Positions 42,227 to 51,180 of a stretch of 64,000 nt of DNA are shown one piece after another. The notes beneath the pieces are model-generated. The model was not told where the DNA came from, searched no databases, and was given only the letters and a program-made list of their open reading frames with translations. Source of the stretch: Saprospiraceae bacterium (GTDB lineage Bacteria; Bacteroidota; Bacteroidia; Chitinophagales; Saprospiraceae); assembly GCA_016713025.1 (NCBI GenBank), contig JADJPZ010000003.1, positions 62,001-126,000 on the forward strand. The letters run 5' to 3'. The translations under genes and the position numbers were made by a program. The stretch's first letter is position 1. Every line of letters starts with the position of its first letter.

Positions 42227-43613
42227 ATGAAAGTTGGATTTGGAGGACTGGACGCAAGCAAAGGTTATTGTGATTTCAGTTTAATTTCGAAGGGTAATGA
42301 ATTTACCAATCGCAGGATGAATTTTATTGATAATCAATCCGGTCTTGATGAACTCAAAAAAGTCTTATCACAGGCACTTTTGTCTATTGATAAAATTTAT
42401 TTGGCTATTGAAAGTACCGGTGGGTATGAAAACAATTGGTATAATCAATTGGTAAGTTTTGATAAGCGAATCATCATGTTCAGGATTAATCCGTTGCGGA
42501 CACATCATGAGTCAAAAAAGAATATGCATCGCAATATTAATGACGCCATCAGTAGTGAAATTATAGCTAGGCATGTATCTGAAAATTATGAGGAACTAGA
42601 GAAAGCCAAGCCTAGATCCTTACATTTTTATACTGCGAAACAGATGCACAAAACTATACAAGGATTTATTAAACAAAAAGACGAGAAATATCAACCAACT
42701 TGAGAAAGTAGTGTATAGTTGTATTCCTGGTCTTTTAACTTTTAGTAAAAATGGCATGCCAAAATACATGTATAAATTACTTCAAAAGTATCCATCAAAG
42801 GCAAAGATATTAAATGCGAAAACAGCTTCTTTGGCTAAAATCAAAGGGTTAACCATGGAGAAGGCTGAGGCCATCCAAAAAGCGGTGAAGCTAGATTCAG
42901 GGTCGGGTAATACGATACTTACTGAGCTAAATATTAAAACATTGGCCCAAACTATTAACTTATTCTCCACCCAGATCAAAGAACTTCAATCAGAGCTTGC
43001 TAAACACGGAGCCAACGACTTAGCGGATTTCTTAGTCACAATTCCTGGTTGCGGCATCGAGTCAGCAGTGTCATTAAGCATAGAAATAGAAGATATAAAT
43101 CGATTTAACAGTGCCGCATCACTTTGTTGCTATTTTGGAGTACACCCAGAAAACCATACAAGTGGTGATATATCAAAGAAACCTAAAATGAGCAAAAAAG
43201 GAAGTAGTTCATATAGGGGTACAATATACATGGTAGCTAAAAATGCGATTATGTATGACCCTTATTTTAAAGAGGTATATTCAAATCAAAGAGCGAAAGG
43301 TAAGACCTATAACGATGCTTTAGGTGTAATAATGAACAAGTTAACAAGAGTGATCTATGGTATGCTTACAAACAAAGAGGCATACGATTCATCAAAACCT
43401 AAAACACAAAAAAACAAACCAGTAGACGCAGATCAGCAAATAGAGAAGTTGGAAAAAGAAACCGCAGATTATAAGGCAGAGCTAGAAAAGATGCAAAACG
43501 CACCAGTTTCTCGAAGAGCAGAAAATAAAATAAAAAAGGCAATGGAAGAGTCTCAAAACTCAATTGAAGAGTTGCGCACGAGATCAAAACCATTACCAAG
43601 AGCAAACATATAA
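42227..43613 (+). pseudogene. IS110-family transposase, single-base frameshift
   Basis: Serine/DEDD recombinase of the IS110 family. The N-terminal DEDD (RuvC-like) domain begins GGLDASKGYCDF (first Asp) and includes IYLAIESTGGYENNWY; the C-terminal Transposase_20 domain is seen in FLVTIPGCGIESAVSLSIEIEDINRF and AASLCCYFGVHP. The frame breaks near 42675-42679: one A fewer in that A-run joins FIKQK to TRNINQLEKVVYSCIPGLL, giving about 460 residues. The C-terminal 65 residues are coiled-coil-like. The copy is therefore inactive unless the break is a sequencing error. No programmed slippage is known for this family. Confidence 0.85.
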
Positions 43614-43712
43614 ATTTGTTTGCACTTAGTAATAAAAAAACACCGCCAAATATTATAAAATCAACGGTATAACTAAAGGGGAGACCATCGCTGAGCGACT
43701 TTTAATGAGGGA

Positions 43713-43820
43713 GGGTCGTCCCTTCAAGGAATGAGGGTAGCGGGCAGGGAACCTATTTGACGCCAAGCGACTTTCAATGAGCGCGGGTCGTCCCTTTAGG
43801 GATAGAGGTAAAGGGAAGGA
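43713..43820 (+). repeat. Intergenic repeats, copies 3 and 4
   Basis: Two units 73-79 bases apart (43713-43751 and 43786-43820), each preceded by AGCGACTTT and starting GGTCGTCCC, then GGAATGAGGGTAGCGGGCAG or a diverged form. A similar unit lies at 30941-30992. The 280-base gap 43614-43893 holds these and the right end of the IS; no gene is present. Confidence 0.6.
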
Positions 43821-43893
43821 AAAAGATTTATCTCTTAAGAAATAGAAAATAGGAAGAGAGAAAATATATATTGTTTTATAAAACCAAGAAGAC

Positions 43894-45162
43894 ATGGATA
43901 TTTTAAGATTTTTTACAGCAGGAAACGTGGATGACGGTAAAAGTACACTCATCGGCAGGTTACTTTTTGACAGCAAATCCATCTCAACGGATATCATAGA
44001 AACCATCACCCGCCAGAGTAAAAACAAAGGCAAAGATACGGATTTGGACCTGGCATTGCTTACCGATGGATTGCGTGCAGAAAGAGAGCAAGGCATCACC
44101 ATAGATGTTGCTTATAAGTACTTCACTACAGCCAAACGCAAATTTATCATTGCCGACACACCCGGGCATATTCAATACACACGCAACATGTTTACCGGTG
44201 CATCTACGGCTGATGTGGCTATTATTTTGATTGATATCGTCAATGGTATTACAGAACAAACCAGAAGACATTCGATCATCGCGTCAATATTGGGTATACC
44301 AAATGTACTGATTTGTATCAACAAAATGGATCTGGTAGGTTATGCTGAGAATTCATATACGGAAATTATCAATGAATATAAAAAATTTGCACAGGGGCTA
44401 AATCTTCGGAATGTAGATTTTATTCCTGTGAGTGCATTGGAAGGTGAAAATATGATCACCCACTCAGATAAATTAGCTTGGTATGAAGGTTTCCCATTGT
44501 TGCCCTATTTGGAGAATATCGAAACAATAAACCTTGATAAACAAGAAGATACAAGATTTCAGATACAATATGTCTCCAATTTTGTAGACCCAAAGACCAA
44601 TGAAATAACCAGAAGATTCATAGGAAGAGTATTGTCCGGTACATATAAAAAAGGAGATTTGGTGGAAGTATTACCTGAAAAAATAACTACTTCTATCTCT
44701 GCTTTAGAAAAATACAATAAACCCGTCATTATTGCACAAAAAGGGGATATAGTTTCTATACAGCTTTCGGACGATATAGATGCCGGCAGGGGCAAAACGA
44801 TCGTACCTATACATCAAAATCCAATAATGACCAATGAAATTGAAGCTAATATTTGTTGGATGGACAATACATCTTTCAGACCAGGTCAAAAACTAATCAT
44901 TCAGCACCTGAGTCACACGACAAAAGCTAAAATAAGTGAAATTTTATATAAAATTAATATTCACACCAATCAACCTGACTTTGAGCACACTGACAGTATC
45001 GCTTTAAATGAAATTTGTAAAGTCACCATACGTACTGCTGAATCTATAGCAGCAGATACTTTTGATCAAAACAGAAGTACAGGAATCTTCATCCTGATTG
45101 ACGAAAATACTAATAATACAGTTGCGGCAGGCACGATCTCTTCGTGTTGTCAGGAGGAATAA
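43894..45162 (+). CDS. cysN: Sulfate adenylyltransferase subunit 1 (GTPase)
   Basis: GTP-binding subunit that drives ATP sulfurylase. It is an EF-Tu-like GTPase: P-loop GNVDDGKSTLIGRLL (residues about 10-24), DTPGHIQYTRNM (G3), NKMDLVGY (G4), then two beta-barrel domains (FIGRVLSGTYKKGD). There is no APS kinase (CysC) extension, consistent with the APS reductase found upstream. At 422 residues it is normal for stand-alone CysN. The partner cysD lies upstream but is separated by an IS element and repeats of almost 2 kb, so expression may depend on a promoter within or after the insertion. Confidence 0.97.
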   Translation: MDILRFFTAGNVDDGKSTLIGRLLFDSKSISTDIIETITRQSKNKGKDTDLDLALLTDGLRAEREQGITIDVAYKYFTTAKRKFIIADTPGHIQYTRNMFTGASTADVAIILIDIVNGITEQTRRHSIIASILGIPNVLICINKMDLVGYAENSYTEIINEYKKFAQGLNLRNVDFIPVSALEGENMITHSDKLAWYEGFPLLPYLENIETINLDKQEDTRFQIQYVSNFVDPKTNEITRRFIGRVLSGTYKKGDLVEVLPEKITTSISALEKYNKPVIIAQKGDIVSIQLSDDIDAGRGKTIVPIHQNPIMTNEIEANICWMDNTSFRPGQKLIIQHLSHTTKAKISEILYKINIHTNQPDFEHTDSIALNEICKVTIRTAESIAADTFDQNRSTGIFILIDENTNNTVAAGTISSCCQEE

Positions 45163-45316
45163 TAGCTCCTGAAATCTTATACCAGATTTAACAAATAGTT
45201 CGGGTTATCAATTCAGGATAGAAATATATATCTGAGCCACTGCTTTATCCAAATCATACTATATATTAATCGTAAACAATTATTTTTTATATTATTAAAC
45301 ATTAAATTATTTTATT

Positions 45317-47923
45317 ATGAAACATTTAAACAACTTTGATTACCAGAAATCATTTGAGACGAATTCTTTAATTCTGACATTATTAATGGTGTGTTGTTTT
45401 TGTTGTCAGATGATTGCTCAAAAGCCTGAAACTATCATCAATGCGACTTTTAGCGGAAGAGTCATTGATGAAGCAACAAAAGATCCATTGGTAGGTGCAT
45501 CCATTCAGATTCAGGGTACTACACATGGAGTAATAACAGATGTTGAAGGTTATTTTTATTTCCAGACAGGACAAAAATTTCCTATTTCTTTGATTGTAAG
45601 TTATTTGGGATATAAAACAACAGAGTTTATTGCCAATTCAAATAATATTACCATTACACTAAATGAAGATATCCAACGTCTGGGTGAAGTTACCATCACA
45701 TCCAGACGTAGAGAAGAGACAGCCCAGAGTGTGCCTATTCCGATCACAGTTGTGAGAGGTGTAACCATAGAAGACCAGGGTGCTTTTAACGTAAACCGGT
45801 TAAAGGAGTTGGTACCTACTGTCCAGCTGTATGCATCAAACGCAAGAAATACCACACTAAATATCAGAGGACTGGGTTCTACCTTTGGTTTGACCAATGA
45901 TGGTATCGACCCTGGAGTTGGTTTTTATGTGGATGGTGTATATTATGCTCGCCCGGCAGCAACAGCACTCGATTTTATAGATATCGATCAGGTGGAAGTT
46001 CTTCGAGGGCCGCAAGGTACCTTATTTGGAAAAAATACAACAGCTGGTGCATTTAATATCACTTCCCGTACTCCGTCATTTTCACCGGATGCAAACTTTG
46101 AGTTGAGTTACGGTAATTATGGATACATACAGGCGAAAGCTTCTTTGTCCGGACCAATCAGCAAAAAATTAGCAGCTAGAGTATCATTTTCTGGTACACA
46201 AAGAGATGGTTTGTTGTATAACCCACGCACACAATTAAATATCAATGACATTAATAATATTGGGGTACGTGGTCAATTATTATATGTTCCTACAGATAAA
46301 ATCAGATTTACTTTAATTGCTGATATTACAGATCAAAAACCAACAGGTTATGGATGGCCTGTGGCAAAAGTGGTAACCACCAAAAGAGCGGCTTATCGGC
46401 AATTTAATGCCATCATTGCGGATTTAGGCTATACACTTCCATACCAGAGTGCATTTGAAAGAATAGTAGATCACGATACCCCTTCAAAAGCGGATAATCA
46501 ATTGGGTGGTCTTTCATTAAATGCAGATTTTAAAATTGGTAAAGGTACTTTGACATCCACCACTGCTTACAGATACTGGAAGTGGGTGCCGTTGAATGAC
46601 CGTGATTATACAGGTTTGCCTTCGTTTACCATTTCATCCGGAAACTCCAAACATGACCAGGTTTCACAGGAAATCAGATATTCGGGTCAGCTAAACAATA
46701 AAATAAGTGGAGTGATTGGTGCATTTGGATTGTGGCAGGATTTAAATTCAGACCCCGTGCAGACAGAAGAAGCAGGCTCTGCACAATGGAGATTTGCTCA
46801 GAATAGTACCAGCGCACTTTGGAAAACACCTGGTTTATTTGATAATTTTGGTATCAGAACGACCAATAGGATACAGTCAGCCAGTTTAGCACTTTTTGCT
46901 CAGGCGGATTATGCTATTACCGAAAAATTGCATGTGTTGCCGGGGATCAGATACAACAAGGATACAAAAAAGGCCAATTACAGCAGAGTGAGATACGGTG
47001 GTTTGGAAACGACGGATCCTGCTCTTCTGGCTTTAAAAAATGCAGTATATACCAATCAGGCATTTAATATTGATGTAGAAGAAGACAACTTTTCAGGTCA
47101 GTTTACTTTGCAGTATAAATTCAATAATAACTTTAATATGTTTGCCACCTATTCTGTGAGTTATAAACCTGTCGGAGTAAATATTGGCGGTTTACCAACA
47201 GCAAGCGGAGAAGTTTTGATTGATTTGGCAAGGGTGAAACCTGAAACAGTATCACACTTCGAATTTGGAATCAAAACCCAACCGTCAGCAAATTCAGTTT
47301 TGAATATTGTGTTGCATAATACAGACATTAAGGACTACCAAACCCAAGTTCAAACCCCTGAACCTGGGGTTAACAGAGGTTATCTGGCAAATGCAGAAAA
47401 AGTCAGGGTGCTTGGTTTTGAAATAGATGGAAGCATCAAATTAAACCATCATATCACCTTCAACGGAGCTTTTGCTTACACTGACGGAAAGTATCTTACA
47501 TTTACCAACGCCCCTGTTCCTATTGAAGAAGTGGGAGGCCCACAGGCATTTAAAGATATTTCAGGTGGTCAGTTGCCGGGGATTTCAAAATATGCGGGAT
47601 CATTAGGTACTGATTTGAATACAAAAGGAACTTTTTTAGGCTTGAAGGGAAGTTATTTTGGAGGAATTGATGTGTATTACAGATCTACATTTTCTTCCAG
47701 TCCGTCACCTTCAGCCTTTTTGGATATCGAAGGATATGCTCTGCTCAATGCCAGAGCGGGTTTCAGAGCTTCAAATGGGATTTCTTTCTTTGTTTGGGGT
47801 AGAAATCTGAGCAATAAGGATTATTATGAACAACTATTGGTAGCACCGGGAAGTGCCGGCCAGATTGGTGGTGTTTTGGGTGATCCAAGGACTTACGGAT
47901 TGACTTTAAGATATACGCTTTGA
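45317..47923 (+). CDS. TonB-dependent receptor with carboxypeptidase-regulatory-like N-terminus
   Basis: An 868-residue outer-membrane receptor. After the signal peptide (to about residue 35) comes a CarboxypepD_reg-like domain (residues about 45-120, DPLVGASIQIQGTTHGVITDVEGYF), then the plug (LKELVPTVQLYASNARNTTLNIRGLGS, VEVLRGPQGTLFGKNTTAGAFNITSR) and a long barrel ending RTYGLTLRYTL. The plug and NITSR pattern resembles receptors for siderophores or small organics rather than SusC; no SusD partner follows. It lies 154 bases after cysN. A role in importing a sulfur compound is possible from context only. The spacer 45163-45316 shows nothing further. Confidence 0.9.
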   Translation: MKHLNNFDYQKSFETNSLILTLLMVCCFCCQMIAQKPETIINATFSGRVIDEATKDPLVGASIQIQGTTHGVITDVEGYFYFQTGQKFPISLIVSYLGYKTTEFIANSNNITITLNEDIQRLGEVTITSRRREETAQSVPIPITVVRGVTIEDQGAFNVNRLKELVPTVQLYASNARNTTLNIRGLGSTFGLTNDGIDPGVGFYVDGVYYARPAATALDFIDIDQVEVLRGPQGTLFGKNTTAGAFNITSRTPSFSPDANFELSYGNYGYIQAKASLSGPISKKLAARVSFSGTQRDGLLYNPRTQLNINDINNIGVRGQLLYVPTDKIRFTLIADITDQKPTGYGWPVAKVVTTKRAAYRQFNAIIADLGYTLPYQSAFERIVDHDTPSKADNQLGGLSLNADFKIGKGTLTSTTAYRYWKWVPLNDRDYTGLPSFTISSGNSKHDQVSQEIRYSGQLNNKISGVIGAFGLWQDLNSDPVQTEEAGSAQWRFAQNSTSALWKTPGLFDNFGIRTTNRIQSASLALFAQADYAITEKLHVLPGIRYNKDTKKANYSRVRYGGLETTDPALLALKNAVYTNQAFNIDVEEDNFSGQFTLQYKFNNNFNMFATYSVSYKPVGVNIGGLPTASGEVLIDLARVKPETVSHFEFGIKTQPSANSVLNIVLHNTDIKDYQTQVQTPEPGVNRGYLANAEKVRVLGFEIDGSIKLNHHITFNGAFAYTDGKYLTFTNAPVPIEEVGGPQAFKDISGGQLPGISKYAGSLGTDLNTKGTFLGLKGSYFGGIDVYYRSTFSSSPSPSAFLDIEGYALLNARAGFRASNGISFFVWGRNLSNKDYYEQLLVAPGSAGQIGGVLGDPRTYGLTLRYTL

Positions 47924-47937
47924 GATTTTTTTGAACA

Positions 47938-47966
47938 AAAGGAGCAGGTTTCGGCCTGCTCCTTTT
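47938..47966 (+). terminator. Intrinsic terminator after the TonB receptor
   Basis: AAAAGGAGCAGG pairs with CCTGCTCCTTTT across the loop TTTCGG, ending in a T-rich tract. It begins 15 bases after the receptor stop codon. Confidence 0.85.
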
Positions 47967-47984
47967 ATCTTATAAAAAAGGTAT

Positions 47985-48251
47985 ATGGATAATTTTGCAA
48001 GTATAAACTATTTCATTAAATCATCTAAGATAGCCAGGAGTTATCTTAAGGCTCGTTCCCTATGTAGTTTTTGTATTTTATTCATTTTATTTAATCATTT
48101 ATCCGGACAGGATACCATCAAAAAAAGCTTCAATATTGATATCGAAATCAGGCCGCGAATAGAGTATTACCGTGATTATAAACAATTGGTTACAGATACT
48201 TTCACCAATGATTTTTACAATATTCAACGAAACAGACTCAATGTAATTTAA
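47985..48251 (+). pseudogene. Truncated N-terminus of an outer-membrane porin-like protein
   Basis: An 88-residue frame with an exported-type N-terminus (hydrophobic SFCILFILFNHLSGQ) followed by FNIDIEIRPRIEYYRDYKQL and FYNIQRNRLNV. This is the opening of a Bacteroidota outer-membrane barrel of the alginate-export/porin kind, in which RxRxEY and SQRTRLN-like strands begin a barrel of 400 or more residues. Here it stops directly after RLNVI. The rest of the barrel is missing, and after 211 AT-rich bases an ATPase gene begins. The truncation point may mark where foreign DNA entered. A stand-alone small protein is less likely. Confidence 0.7.
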
Positions 48252-48462
48252 ATGATATGAATAAAATGCTGTGCAGATTCTTTCTGATTATTTATTACAA
48301 TTTTGTTGGGTATATTAAAAATTGATAAATGGTCAATTGAATTTGCCAGGTTTTACAAAAAAATAAAATATCCAATAGTAAGAAATAAGTATCTTTGGCA
48401 TTAATTTATTTAAATCTAAACATTCAATTATATTCGGGTTGATCCCATCTAAAAAGGTAAGA

Positions 48463-49530
48463 ATGCTTTTCAATATTAAAATTGAAGGTTTTAAGTCGAT
48501 CAGAAAACTTGAACTTAATCTTAGTTCTATCAATATTCTGATTGGTGCAAATGGGGTAGGAAAATCTAATTTTATCTCATTTTTCAAACTTTTAAACAAT
48601 ATATATGAGCAAAGACTTCAACAATACACTTTAAAAAGTGGTGTTGATAATCTTTTATACTATGGTCGCAAAAATACAAGTGAAATTTACGGTTATTTAG
48701 CTTTTGATAATAATGGGTATTCCTTTGAGTTGTTACCATCTGATTCTGATAGTCTTTTTATTACTAAAGAAAAAAGTTATTACTATAACGCGGAGAATAA
48801 CCGGTCATTTTACAATCTAAATCTTAAGGAAAGCCAGATTAAAGGATCAACCACTATCCGTGACAAATATTTGGCTGAGCATTTGGAAAGTTATAAAATT
48901 TATCATTTCCACGATACAAGTAATAATGCACCACTGAGATCTAAAGCAAATATTAATGATAATAGATATCTGAAAGAAGATGGTGCAAATTTGCCTGCAT
49001 ATCTTTATTATTTGCAGGAAAAACATCCTATGAATTTCAAAAGGATAGAGAGAATAATACAATCTGTTGTTCCATTTTTTGATAGATTTAATTTATCACC
49101 ATCTTTATTGGAATTTGAAAAAATACAGCTCGAATGGAAAGAAAAAGAATTTCCGGACACTTATTTTAATGCATATCATTTATCTGATGGAAGTTTACGA
49201 TTTATTGCTATCGTTACACTTCTCTTACAACCTAAACTACCGAATGTAATTATAATAGACGAGCCTGAATTAGGATTGCATCCAACCGCTATTAACAAAC
49301 TTTCAGGTTTAATAAAATCAGCAGCTGAAAAAGGATGTCAGATAATCATTTCCACCCAATCGGTTAATTTAATTAATAATTTTGAAGCTAAAGATATTAT
49401 TACAGTTGATAAGGAAGATAATCAATCTGTATTTAAACGTCTGGATGATGACTCATTAACGGGTTGGTTAAATGATTATTCTTTGGGAGAGTTATGGACA
49501 AAAAGTGTCATTAAAGGTCAACCTAAATGA
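48463..49530 (+). CDS. AAA/ABC-type ATPase (OLD/RecF-like), candidate defence component
   Basis: About 355 residues. It has an SMC/RecF-like ATPase fold in a short form: Walker A GANGVGKSN in the opening IEGFKSIRKLELNLSSINILIG, an ABC signature-like LSDGSLRFIAI, Walker B NVIIIDEPELGLHP, and an H-loop-like ISTQS. The insert between them (about 60-230) has no coiled-coil arm. I chose the Met at 48463 after AAAAAGG over the TTG at 48439. The stop overlaps the start of a DUF4276 gene (ATGA). ATPases of this type with TOPRIM-like partners form defence systems such as PARIS or OLD relatives, and this pair is related in layout but not shown to be the same. Confidence 0.85.
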   Translation: MLFNIKIEGFKSIRKLELNLSSINILIGANGVGKSNFISFFKLLNNIYEQRLQQYTLKSGVDNLLYYGRKNTSEIYGYLAFDNNGYSFELLPSDSDSLFITKEKSYYYNAENNRSFYNLNLKESQIKGSTTIRDKYLAEHLESYKIYHFHDTSNNAPLRSKANINDNRYLKEDGANLPAYLYYLQEKHPMNFKRIERIIQSVVPFFDRFNLSPSLLEFEKIQLEWKEKEFPDTYFNAYHLSDGSLRFIAIVTLLLQPKLPNVIIIDEPELGLHPTAINKLSGLIKSAAEKGCQIIISTQSVNLINNFEAKDIITVDKEDNQSVFKRLDDDSLTGWLNDYSLGELWTKSVIKGQPK

Positions 49531-50192
49531 AAAGAATAATAATTATAGTGGAAGGAGATACTGAAAAAGAATTTATTGATAAAGTGCTTTCTCCTTATTT
49601 TCATACTAAAGGCATCTATGCAGTTGATTGTTTTAAGATAAAACACACAAAAGGTGGATTAACAAAATATCAACATCTGAAAACCGATATCATAAACTGT
49701 ATTTTCGAATCAAACGTAATTGTTACAACTTTGATAGATTATTACGCATTGCCTAAAGATTTCCCTGAATTTGAAGATTCAAAAAAAATAGTCAATAAAA
49801 GTGAAAGAATTTCATTTCTGGAAGAAGCCATAACTCATGATATTCAGAATTATAAAAAGATTGAATTCAACAATTTGATTCCTTATATACAACTTCACGA
49901 ATTTGAAGCTTTAGTTTTTGCCTCATTGAACGGAATTTTAAATCTATATACTGATTCCCAAGCTAAATTTACTGAAATTAACGATATTCTCAAGCAATAT
50001 ACAAATCCGGAAGACATAAATGAAGGTTCAGATTCTGCGCCTTCCAAAAGATTAAGAAATCTGATACCGGGCTACAATAAAATCGTTGATGGAATTATGA
50101 TTATTGAAGAAAATGGAATTGAGAATATACTAAAGAAATGTCCAAGATTCAATAGTTGGGTAAATTTTTTTATTGCCAAAGCATTAGAATGA
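49527..50192 (+). CDS. DUF4276 (TOPRIM-like) protein, partner of the ATPase
   Basis: A 221-residue protein of the DUF4276 type. The N-terminus IIIIVEGDTEKEFIDKVLSPYF is the TOPRIM-like VEGxTE motif, and VIVTTLIDYYALPKDFP supplies the second acidic site. Family phrases LIPYIQLHEFEALVFAS and APSKRLRNLIPGYNKIVDG are intact. TOPRIM domains cleave or act on nucleic acids. The gene overlaps the ATPase gene by 4 bases, so the two are translated as one unit. Its stop lies 13 bases from the convergent hemB gene. Role in phage or plasmid defence is inferred from the pairing and from the disrupted gene beside it. Confidence 0.85.
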   Translation: MKRIIIIVEGDTEKEFIDKVLSPYFHTKGIYAVDCFKIKHTKGGLTKYQHLKTDIINCIFESNVIVTTLIDYYALPKDFPEFEDSKKIVNKSERISFLEEAITHDIQNYKKIEFNNLIPYIQLHEFEALVFASLNGILNLYTDSQAKFTEINDILKQYTNPEDINEGSDSAPSKRLRNLIPGYNKIVDGIMIIEENGIENILKKCPRFNSWVNFFIAKALE

Positions 50193-50205
50193 GTATCTAA
50201 AAAGC

Positions 50206-51180
50206 TCACACTTCCATCCTCCCGATCCACTCCTTTGCATGTCGTGATGCATAAGAGATGATAATATCTGCGCCACTTCGTACCAAGGCAGTCCATGTCT
50301 CAATATGCCCCTTTTCTTTAACCAGAAGACCTGCATTGGCCATAAGTTCTATAGAAGCATACTCACCGGACACATGATAGGCTGCTACAGGTTTATTGGT
50401 ATTCTGTTTTATAGCAAAGATGATATCATTGTACAGGGCAGCAGGTTTGACCATCAGCACATCAGCACCTTCAGCCGCGTCCCGGAAGGAACTTTCTAAT
50501 GCATCATTTATATTTTGCGGGGAGATCTGATATGTTTTTCTGTTTTTTAATCCATGGCTATTGGGTGCTGAATCGCATGCATCCCTGAATGGCCCATAGT
50601 ATTGTGATGAAAATTTGGAAGAATAACTCATGATACTAACATGATCCAGCTCATAATTGTCTAACATCTGCCGAATAGCCTTGATACGACCATCTGTCAT
50701 ATCACTGGGTGCAATGCAGTCTGCACCTGCCCTGGCCAGTTTGAGTGCATAATCAGATAACAGAGTGACAGTCGGATCATTGAGTAGACGGGTATGATCA
50801 GGGGATAGGATTCCGCAATGTCCGTGCGAGGTATAGCTGCAAAGACATAGATCACACGCCAGCCAAATATTTGATTTAAATTCGGCTTTTATTTCTTTTA
50901 CTACTTTTACTGCGAAGTCAAAATTGAAATCATGGTCATATTTATCTTTTGGTACCGGAAAAAGGAGAAACTTGGTGACTCCATTCTTCATGTCGCTTTT
51001 GATCGTTTCCTTTACCGAAGTAATGGTGTCTGACCAGATGTCACCCATTCCCGGCACTGCTTTACGCTCTGTCAGATTTTGATTGACAAAAAGAGGTTGA
51101 ATAAATTTTTTATAATCCAAAACAACTGTAGAAGCCAACTCACGAATATGAATATTAGCTCTCAGACGGCGTTGATTCAT
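50206..51180 (-). CDS. hemB: Porphobilinogen synthase (5-aminolevulinate dehydratase)
   Basis: Joins two 5-aminolevulinates into porphobilinogen. Conserved sites are visible: LFPVPKDKYD, a Cys-rich metal-binding segment ACDLCLCSYTSHGHCGIL, the Schiff-base Lys regions SYSSKFSSQYYGPFRDAC and VLMVKPAALYNDII, and VAAYHVSGEYA. The three clustered Cys indicate the Zn-dependent class. About 324 residues, normal. I prefer the Met at 51180, which overlaps the hemCD stop by 4 bases (ATGA), over a start at 51198. It is the last gene of the haem group, convergent with the DUF4276 gene. Confidence 0.96.
   Translation of the reverse strand: MNQRRLRANIHIRELASTVVLDYKKFIQPLFVNQNLTERKAVPGMGDIWSDTITSVKETIKSDMKNGVTKFLLFPVPKDKYDHDFNFDFAVKVVKEIKAEFKSNIWLACDLCLCSYTSHGHCGILSPDHTRLLNDPTVTLLSDYALKLARAGADCIAPSDMTDGRIKAIRQMLDNYELDHVSIMSYSSKFSSQYYGPFRDACDSAPNSHGLKNRKTYQISPQNINDALESSFRDAAEGADVLMVKPAALYNDIIFAIKQNTNKPVAAYHVSGEYASIELMANAGLLVKEKGHIETWTALVRSGADIIISYASRHAKEWIGRMEV

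Larger units (their letters stand above)
42064..43650 (+). mobile_element. IS110-family insertion sequence between cysD and cysN
   Basis: Consists of a non-coding left part (about 42064-42226), the transposase, and a short right part. TTGGCGGT at 42065-42072 is an exact inverted copy of ACCGCCAA at 43642-43649, giving an approximate span of 1.58 kb, in the IS110-family size range. True ends of IS110 elements often lack inverted repeats, so the limits could differ and the left end might lie upstream. No target duplication was identified, as usual for this family. The insertion splits the normally adjacent cysD-cysN pair. Confidence 0.7.

Noticed and set aside
42660..42715. Programmed frameshift in the IS110 transposase
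   Set aside because: IS110 transposases are normally made from one frame, and the break sits in a plain A-run, so mutation or sequencing error is simpler.
43653..44102. A 149-residue minus-strand frame over the start of cysN
   Set aside because: It overlaps the well-conserved GTPase P-loop region of cysN and the repeats; its Ser/Leu-rich translation is a shadow.
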